Positions 36,259 to 42,764 of a stretch of 42,764 nucleotides of DNA are shown piece after piece (the first letter of the stretch is position 1; every line of letters begins with the position of its first letter). The stretch covers positions 1 through 42,764 of the forward strand of contig CALFRN010000428.1 of assembly GCA_937919085.1 (NCBI GenBank), written 5' to 3'. This stretch comes from an uncultured Reyranella sp. GTDB taxonomy: Bacteria; Pseudomonadota; Alphaproteobacteria; Reyranellales; Reyranellaceae. The translations under genes were made by a program, and so were the position numbers. The notes below the pieces were generated by a model, which saw only the letters and a program-made list of their open reading frames with translations, did no database searches and was not told the origin of the DNA.

Positions 36259-38391
36259 GTGAAGCCGCCAATCGCGCCGCGACGCCCCTCGCGGCGCACT
36301 CTGCATGGCGTCACCATCACGGACGACTATGCCTGGCTGAAGGACGGGAATTGGCAGGATGTGCTGCGTAATCCGTCCGTTCTCGATCCCGACATTCGTG
36401 CCTATCTCGAGGCCGAGAACGGCTATGCCGAGACGCTGCTGGCGCCGACGGAAGCGCTGCAGACGACACTGGTCGCGGAGATGCGCGGTCGCATCGAGGA
36501 GGAGGATTCCGGCGTCCCGACACCGGACGGGCCCTTCGCCTATCTGTGGCGGTTTCGTGAGGGCGGCCAGCACCAGCTGATCGGCCGGATGCCGCGCGCA
36601 GGTGGCGACGTCCAGATCGTCCTCGACGGCGACGCACTGGCCAAGGCCTCGCCCTACTTCAAGTTCGGCAGCACGCGGCACTCGCCGGATCATTGGCTCG
36701 AGGCCTGGAGCGCGGACGTGCGCGGGTCGGAATACTTCACCATCCGGGTGCGGAGGTGGGACACGGGCGAAGACCTGCCCGATATCCTCGAGCAGACCGA
36801 CGGCAAGGTCGTCTGGGGCCACGACGGGGCGTTCTTCTACTATGTCCGAGTCGATGAAAATCATCGCCCGTTGCAGGTGTATCGCCATCGGCTCGGCACG
36901 AGCCAGGCCGACGACGTCCTCGTGTTCGAGGAGAAGGACATCGGCTGGTTCACGCGCGTCGAGGTCAGCGCCAGCCGCCGCTTCTGTATCATCGCCGGCG
37001 GCGATCACGATACCTCGGAGCAACGCCTGATCGACCTCTCCACGCCGGACGCCGTGCCACGCCTGATCGCGCCGCGGGAGAAGGGCGTGCGCTACAGCGT
37101 CGCCGACCGTGGCGGCGAGCTTTTCATCCTGACCAACCAGGGCGGCGCCATCGACTTTCGTGTCGTGACGGCGCCGCTCGCCACACCCGGGCGTTCGACG
37201 TGGCGCGAACTGATCCCACACCGGCCGGGCATCTATATCCTCGAGATCGAGCTCTTTGCCGGCCACCTCGTCCGGCTGGAACGCGCAAACGCCCTGCCGT
37301 CAATCGTCATCCGTGAGCTGGAAAGCGGAAGCGAACACGTCATCGATTTCGACGAAACGGCCTACTCGCTCGACATCGCCGACGGCTTGGAGTTCGACAC
37401 GGCGACGATGCGCTTTTCCTATTCGTCGATGACGACGCCAACCGAAATCTACGACTACGACATGGCGAGCCGCGTGCGCAGCCTGCGGAAACGCCAGGAG
37501 ATTCCCTCCGGCCACGATCCCGCTCACTATTTCACGACACGCATCACGGCGGTCGCGCACGACGGCGCCGAAGTCCCGGTCTCGATCCTGCACCGCCGCG
37601 ACCTTGCTCGGGACGGCAGCGCCCCGCTCCTGCTCTACGGTTATGGGGCCTACGGCATGGCCATGCCGGCGTCATTTTCGGCCAATCGCCTGTCTCTCGT
37701 CGATCGCGGCTTCGTCTATGCCATCGCGCATGTCCGCGGCGGCGCGGACAAGGGCTGGTCGTGGTACCTTGACGGCAAGCGCGACAGGAAGCCGAATACC
37801 TTCGACGATTTCGCCGCAGCGGGCCGTGCGCTGATCGCAGCGAAATATACTTCAGCGCAGCGCATCGTTGGCCACGGCGGCAGCGCCGGCGGCATGCTGA
37901 TGGGCGCGGTCGCCAACCGGGCCGGCGACCTCTTCGCCGGAATCGTCGCCGAAGTACCCTTTGTCGACGTGCTCAACACCATGCTGGACGCCGAACTGCC
38001 ACTCACGCCGCCCGAATGGCCCGAATGGGGCGACCCGATCACGGACGAGGCGGCGTTCCGCACCATCCTGTCCTACTCGCCCTACGACAACGTCGCCGCC
38101 CGCAACTACCCCGCGATCCTGGCGATGGCCGGCCTTACCGACCCCCGCGTCACCTACTGGGAGCCGGCCAAGTGGATCGCGCGCCTGCGTGCCACCGTGA
38201 CTTCGGGCGGGCCGTTCGTCCTGCACACCAACATGGGTGCAGGTCATGGCGGGGCATCCGGACGCTTCAACCGGCTGGACGAGGTGGCTATCACCTATGC
38301 ATTCGCTCTGCGGACGGCCGGGCTGGCAAATCTGCCGGAGACAGGGCACCTTGATCTTGTCGTCGCAGGAGATGTCGCCTCGCCCATCTGA
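36259..38391 (+). CDS. Prolyl oligopeptidase family (S9A, protease II-like) serine peptidase
   Basis: LLLYGYGAYGMAMPASFSANRLSLVDRGFVYAIAHVRGG, GHGGSAGGMLMGAVANRAGDLFAGIVAEVPFVDVLNTM, NMGAGHGGASGR. GTG start 36259 likely. Confidence 0.92.
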   Translation: MKPPIAPRRPSRRTLHGVTITDDYAWLKDGNWQDVLRNPSVLDPDIRAYLEAENGYAETLLAPTEALQTTLVAEMRGRIEEEDSGVPTPDGPFAYLWRFREGGQHQLIGRMPRAGGDVQIVLDGDALAKASPYFKFGSTRHSPDHWLEAWSADVRGSEYFTIRVRRWDTGEDLPDILEQTDGKVVWGHDGAFFYYVRVDENHRPLQVYRHRLGTSQADDVLVFEEKDIGWFTRVEVSASRRFCIIAGGDHDTSEQRLIDLSTPDAVPRLIAPREKGVRYSVADRGGELFILTNQGGAIDFRVVTAPLATPGRSTWRELIPHRPGIYILEIELFAGHLVRLERANALPSIVIRELESGSEHVIDFDETAYSLDIADGLEFDTATMRFSYSSMTTPTEIYDYDMASRVRSLRKRQEIPSGHDPAHYFTTRITAVAHDGAEVPVSILHRRDLARDGSAPLLLYGYGAYGMAMPASFSANRLSLVDRGFVYAIAHVRGGADKGWSWYLDGKRDRKPNTFDDFAAAGRALIAAKYTSAQRIVGHGGSAGGMLMGAVANRAGDLFAGIVAEVPFVDVLNTMLDAELPLTPPEWPEWGDPITDEAAFRTILSYSPYDNVAARNYPAILAMAGLTDPRVTYWEPAKWIARLRATVTSGGPFVLHTNMGAGHGGASGRFNRLDEVAITYAFALRTAGLANLPETGHLDLVVAGDVASPI

Positions 38392-38551
38392 AATACCCGC
38401 GCCAATTTTCAGTGGCGTGACGCCTGGTAGCAGGGCGGCCTGCAGTGGCCGGTTCGTTGGCGCTGGCGCGGTTTGGCTGTAGACAGGCCATCGTCGGCGA
38501 GGCCATCCTGCCGCAAAGAGCAAAGAAACCAATCCAAAGTGGAGGAAGATT

Positions 38552-39607
38552 GTGCGTAAATCGTTATTTGGCGTATTCGCCGTGGCATCGTTTGGTGCCG
38601 TCGCGCTGGCAGCCTCGCCCTCGTTCGCAGTCGATGGCCCCAAGGTCGCGTGGAATCTTTCGGTCTGGGGGCCGCCGCGCGCCTTTACCGCCGGCATCGC
38701 TGCACTCAGCGAATATGTCTCCAAGGAAACCGACGGCAAATTCACCATCAAGATCCACTACGGCGACGCGCTGTCGAAGGGTCCCGACAACCTCGACAAC
38801 ATCAAGCTCGGCTCGTTCGAGATGGCTCAAATCTGCACCGGCTATCATCCCGGCAAGCATCTCGGCATCAACGTCCTCGACCTGCCGGGCCTGCCGCTGG
38901 CCAATCCGGAAGTGCACGCCATGGTTCACGATGTGGTCTACAAGGACCCCTATATCGTCGCCGAATTCAAGCGCTGGAATGCCATGCTGCTGATGTCGGT
39001 GCTGCAGCCGCAGTCCGAGTTCATGGGCGTGGGTGACGCGCCGGAGAAGATGTCGGACTACAAGGGCATGCGAGTGCGCGCGCTCGGCGGCACGGGCGCC
39101 GCGATGAAGAACCTTGGAGCCGTGCCGACGTCGGTGCCCGCGCCTGAAGTGTATAACTCGTTGGAGCGCGGCGTGTTCCGCGCGGTGGCGTTCCCCTACA
39201 CCTACGCCTTCGCCTCCTACAAGATCCCCGAGATCTCGAAGTGGTACACCACGAACCTGTCACCTGGCGCCAACAACTGCCCGACGGTGGTGGCGCTCGA
39301 CGCCTTCGGCAAGCTGCCGAAGCAGTACCAGGAGTTGCTCATAAAGGGCAGGTCTGTCGGCTATGCGGCACTGATCAAGGCACACGCCGAATCCGACAAG
39401 AAGAACCTCGCGGATTGGGAGAAGAAGGGCCTCAAGGCGATCGTCTACTCGCCGGCCGAACTCAAGATCTTCGAGGAGGTCGGTGCCACACCGGTGTGGA
39501 AGGCCTGGGTTGCGGATAACGCCGCCAAGGGCGTGCCGGCCCAGCAGCTTCTCGACCTCATCCTGAGCGAGACGAAGAAGGCCAAAGCCAAGCTCGGCAA
39601 GAACTAG
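38552..39607 (+). CDS. TRAP transporter substrate-binding protein (DctP-like family)
   Basis: GTG start preceded by ggaggaag; signal peptide; WGPPRAFTAGIAALSEYVSKETDGKFTIKIHYGDALSKGPDNLDNIKLGSFEMAQI; followed by TRAP permeases. Confidence 0.9.
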   Translation: MRKSLFGVFAVASFGAVALAASPSFAVDGPKVAWNLSVWGPPRAFTAGIAALSEYVSKETDGKFTIKIHYGDALSKGPDNLDNIKLGSFEMAQICTGYHPGKHLGINVLDLPGLPLANPEVHAMVHDVVYKDPYIVAEFKRWNAMLLMSVLQPQSEFMGVGDAPEKMSDYKGMRVRALGGTGAAMKNLGAVPTSVPAPEVYNSLERGVFRAVAFPYTYAFASYKIPEISKWYTTNLSPGANNCPTVVALDAFGKLPKQYQELLIKGRSVGYAALIKAHAESDKKNLADWEKKGLKAIVYSPAELKIFEEVGATPVWKAWVADNAAKGVPAQQLLDLILSETKKAKAKLGKN

Positions 39608-39635
39608 TGCCGCAGCCAACGGGAGGCGGCGCCTG

Positions 39636-40211
39636 ATGGCCAGCCGCGCAACATCCATGGGCGGGGCGGCACTGGACCGCCTCGACCGCGGCCTGCAGGT
39701 CGTCGAATTCGTCAGCGCCGTCGTGGCCGGAGTTGTGATCTTCGGCGTCATGTGGGTGGGCGTTGCCGAGATTTTCCTGCGTAAGGGCTTCAACAGCCCG
39801 CTCTACGGCCAGCTCGACTTCATCGAGCAGACGATGGCGCTCTACACGCTGCTGCCGATCTCCTATTGCTACCGCAAGGCCGGGCATATCCGCGTCGATG
39901 TCGTCGCCGGCCACTTCAAGGGCCGCGGCAAATGGATCGCCGAACTCGGCGCCTCGATAGCCGCCTTTGCGCTCGTCGTCGCCCTGCTGCCGGGCATCCT
40001 GCATTTCTTCGACAACGCCTATTACATCGGCGACTCGACAATCAACACGCAGTGGCCGACCTGGCCCTCGAAGCTGGTACCGGTCGTCGGATTCACCATT
40101 CTTGCCGCCCGCATCGCGCTCGAGCTCTGGGCCTATGTGCGACTGGTGGTCGACCCCGACGCCGAGCTGATCGCCGTGCCCATCCCTGCCCACGTCGTTG
40201 AGGACGCCTGA
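39636..40211 (+). CDS. TRAP transporter small permease
   Basis: Multi-TM 191 aa ORF between SBP and DctM genes; stop overlaps the DctM start by 1 nt (TGATG). Confidence 0.88.
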   Translation: MASRATSMGGAALDRLDRGLQVVEFVSAVVAGVVIFGVMWVGVAEIFLRKGFNSPLYGQLDFIEQTMALYTLLPISYCYRKAGHIRVDVVAGHFKGRGKWIAELGASIAAFALVVALLPGILHFFDNAYYIGDSTINTQWPTWPSKLVPVVGFTILAARIALELWAYVRLVVDPDAELIAVPIPAHVVEDA

Positions 40212-41521
40212 TGGAGCCAATTACCATCGGCATCCTCGGCATGGTGGCGCTCACCGTGCTGATCATTGCCGGCGTCCGCATTTTCGTTGCCGCCGGCCTT
40301 GTCGGCTTCGTCGGCCTGTGGATTCTGCGCGGCTTCGACAAGGCGGTCGGCATCGCCGGACACGTGCCCTATTCGGACACCACGAACTACGCGCTGTCGG
40401 TCCTGCCACTGTTCATCCTGATCGGCCACCTGGCGCATCACGCCGGCATCGTCCAGGGCGCCTACCGCTGCGCCCGCGCGTGGCTCGGCTGGATGCCGGG
40501 CGGGCTGGCCGTCGCCACCATCTTCGCCGCGGCGGGCTTCGCCGCCGTCTCGGGCGCCAGCACCGCCACCGCGGCAGTATTCTCGCGCATCGCCATCCCT
40601 GAGCTGCTGCGGTTCAAGTACCAGCCCGGCATCGCGGCCGCCGTCGTCGCAGCGGGCGGCACGCTTGCCTCGCTCATTCCGCCGTCGGCCATCATGGTGG
40701 TCTACGGCATCATCACCGAAACCTCGATCGGCGGATTGCTGCTGGCCGGGTTCATTCCCGGACTCATCTCCGCGATCCTCTACGCCTCGATCATCGTGAT
40801 CCGCTTCAAGATCAATCCGGCGCTCGGCGAGGCGGTCCCCGGCATCTCGTGGCGCGAGCGCTTCGTCACCTTGCCCGACGCGCTGCCGATCGTCTTCGTG
40901 ATCGGCGCGGTGATCGGCGGCATGTACACCGGCTGGGCAACGCCGACCGAAGTCGGCGCGCTGGGTGCCTTCATCGTGTTCGTCATGGCACTGCTCAAGC
41001 GCTCACTTTCCGGGCGCGGCCTGCTCGACTCGCTGCTCGACACGGTGAAGCTCACGGTGATGATCTTCTCGATCATCTGGGGTGTGCTGATCTTCGTGCG
41101 GTTCCTGGCCTTCGCCGGCGTCTCCAGCTCCTTCTCCGACTGGATCGTCGCCATCGGCGTCTCGCCTTACCTGGTGCTGCTGTTCGTCATCGTGCTCTAC
41201 ACCGTCCTCGGCATGTTCATGGACGGCATCGGCATGCTGCTGCTGACCCTGCCGGTGATCTTCCCGGTCATGAGCAAGCTCGGCTTCGATCCGATCTGGT
41301 TCGGCATCATCGTCGTCAAGATGGTCGAGGTTGGACTGCTGACACCGCCGGTCGGTCTCAACTGCTACGTCGTGAACGGCGTACGACCCGACATTCCGTT
41401 GCAGCAGATTTTCCGCAATGTCTGGCCATTCGTGCTGATGGACTTTGCCTGCGTCGGACTGTTCACTCTGTTTCCGGGCATCGTCACCTTCTTGCCCAAC
41501 CTGACAATGGGCAGCCCTTGA
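40211..41521 (+). CDS. TRAP transporter large permease (DctM family)
   Basis: SGASTATAAVFSRIAIPELLRFKYQPGIAAAVVAAGGTLASLIPPSAIMVVYG, EVGLLTPPVGLNCYVVNGV. Confidence 0.93.
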   Translation: MEPITIGILGMVALTVLIIAGVRIFVAAGLVGFVGLWILRGFDKAVGIAGHVPYSDTTNYALSVLPLFILIGHLAHHAGIVQGAYRCARAWLGWMPGGLAVATIFAAAGFAAVSGASTATAAVFSRIAIPELLRFKYQPGIAAAVVAAGGTLASLIPPSAIMVVYGIITETSIGGLLLAGFIPGLISAILYASIIVIRFKINPALGEAVPGISWRERFVTLPDALPIVFVIGAVIGGMYTGWATPTEVGALGAFIVFVMALLKRSLSGRGLLDSLLDTVKLTVMIFSIIWGVLIFVRFLAFAGVSSSFSDWIVAIGVSPYLVLLFVIVLYTVLGMFMDGIGMLLLTLPVIFPVMSKLGFDPIWFGIIVVKMVEVGLLTPPVGLNCYVVNGVRPDIPLQQIFRNVWPFVLMDFACVGLFTLFPGIVTFLPNLTMGSP

Positions 41522-41551
41522 TCGACTGACGCCACAACCAGGAGGAACGCC

Positions 41552-42715
41552 ATGAAAGCGCAAGCGGACAAGGTTCTGAAGGAAGCGGTGAACAGGGGAG
41601 ACGTTCCAGGCGTGGTCGCGGTGGCGACCGACCGCAAGGGAACCACCTACGAGGCGGCTTTCGGCAAGCGGGTGCTGGGCGAGGCCGCCGCCATGACGCC
41701 CGACACCGTGGCGTGGATTGCCTCCATGACCAAGGCGGTCACCGGCGCCGCCGCCATGCAACTGGTCGAACGTGGCAAACTTTCACTCGATGCACCTGCC
41801 AAGGCCGTGATCCCCTATCTCGGCGAAGTCGGCGTGCTCGAGGGATTCGACACCGCGGGCAAGCCCAAGACCCGCAAGCCCAAGCGCGACATCACGTTGC
41901 GCCATCTGCTCACCCACACCGCCGGTTTCTCCTACGAGATCTGGAACGCCGACATCGGCAAGTACCAGGAGGCGATGGGCGTGCCCGGCATCACCGGTTG
42001 CGAGAACAAGGCGCTGACCACGCCGCTGCTGTTCGATCCCGGCGAGCGCTGGGACTACGGCATCAACATCGACTGGGCCGGCAAGATGGTCGAGGCCGTG
42101 AGCGGCAAGAAGCTCGGCCAGTATTTCCGCGACGAACTGCTGGGACCTCTCGGCATGGACAGCACCGGCTTTTTCATCACGCCCACCATGCGCGAGCGCC
42201 TGGCCAAGATCCATCACCGCGGCGCCGACGGCACGCTGGCGCCGGATCTGGCGCTGGAGATCCCGCAGGCGCCGGAGTTCGAGATGGGCGGCGGCGGACT
42301 TTATTCCACCGCCGGCGACTATCTGAAGTTCGTGCGCATGATGCTGAACGAAGGCAAATCCGACCGCGGCCAGCCTGTGCTGAAGCCAGAGACGGTGGCG
42401 GCCATGTCGAAGAACGCCATGGGTGCCACCAAGGTAACGCTGCTCAAGACCGCGATCCCGCCGCTGTCAAACGACGCCGAATTTTTCCCCGGCATCGACA
42501 AGCAGTGGGGCCTGTCCTTCATGATCAACAATGCCACAGCGCCGACCGGCCGCTCAGCCGGCAGCCTCGCGTGGGCCGGGCTCGCCAATACCTACTACTG
42601 GATCGATCAGAAGAAGGGCGTGGGCGGGGTCTACGTAACGCAAATCCTGCCCTTCGCCGACAGCAAGTCATTGCCGTTGTTCTACGCTTTCGAAAAGGCA
42701 GTATATAGCAACTAG
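41552..42715 (+). CDS. Serine hydrolase, beta-lactamase/esterase family VIII fold
   Basis: SMTK (SxxK), RWDYGINIDWAGKMVEAVSGKKLGQYFRDELLGPLGMDSTGFF, C-terminal WAGLANTYYWIDQKKGVGGVYVTQILPF. Confidence 0.9.
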   Translation: MKAQADKVLKEAVNRGDVPGVVAVATDRKGTTYEAAFGKRVLGEAAAMTPDTVAWIASMTKAVTGAAAMQLVERGKLSLDAPAKAVIPYLGEVGVLEGFDTAGKPKTRKPKRDITLRHLLTHTAGFSYEIWNADIGKYQEAMGVPGITGCENKALTTPLLFDPGERWDYGINIDWAGKMVEAVSGKKLGQYFRDELLGPLGMDSTGFFITPTMRERLAKIHHRGADGTLAPDLALEIPQAPEFEMGGGGLYSTAGDYLKFVRMMLNEGKSDRGQPVLKPETVAAMSKNAMGATKVTLLKTAIPPLSNDAEFFPGIDKQWGLSFMINNATAPTGRSAGSLAWAGLANTYYWIDQKKGVGGVYVTQILPFADSKSLPLFYAFEKAVYSN

Positions 42716-42764
42716 AGCATCGAGCTTGAAATAGGAATCGAATGAGGATTCCCAAGGAATCAGA

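Noticed and set aside
42734-42761. GGAATC...GATTCC...GGAATC repeats at the window end
   Set aside because: Could be part of an intergenic repeat family or a terminator, but the window ends and context is missing.
1-42764. CRISPR, toxin-antitoxin, restriction, phage or transposon content
   Set aside because: No regularly spaced repeats, transposases, integrases, nucleases or toxin/antitoxin pairs were recognised among the ORFs.

Overview
This is a 42.8 kb, high-GC bacterial chromosomal segment, densely coding and dominated by uptake and catabolism genes. Family content suggests an alphaproteobacterium, possibly Reyranella/Rhodospirillales-like (taxonomy is inference only). I call 44 CDS. They include two complete TRAP transporters (93-3100 and 38552-41521), a livGFHM-type ABC transporter without a LivK-type binding protein, and three substrate-binding proteins without permeases nearby (TctC/Bug, NMT1/THI5 and PBP3 families). 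They also include two serine hydrolases of the beta-lactamase/esterase VIII fold, a serine hydrolase-TfdA dioxygenase-MFS operon, and a divergent GlxA-type regulator / isonitrile-hydratase-like / DUF1272 locus with a perfect inverted repeat between the divergent genes. The remainder includes a truncated trypsin-like protease remnant, an ahpC-ahpD pair, HU, and a FecR/DUF6600-like protein whose Pro/Ala-rich tail carries a 57-bp tandem duplication. I found no tRNA, rRNA, CRISPR array, transposase or phage gene. Nothing here is clearly a new defence or mobile system. The best leads are the GlxA/DJ-1 locus and a three-hairpin intergenic region between tctC and livG. Start codons were chosen by eye from SD-like sequences and family N-termini and may be off.
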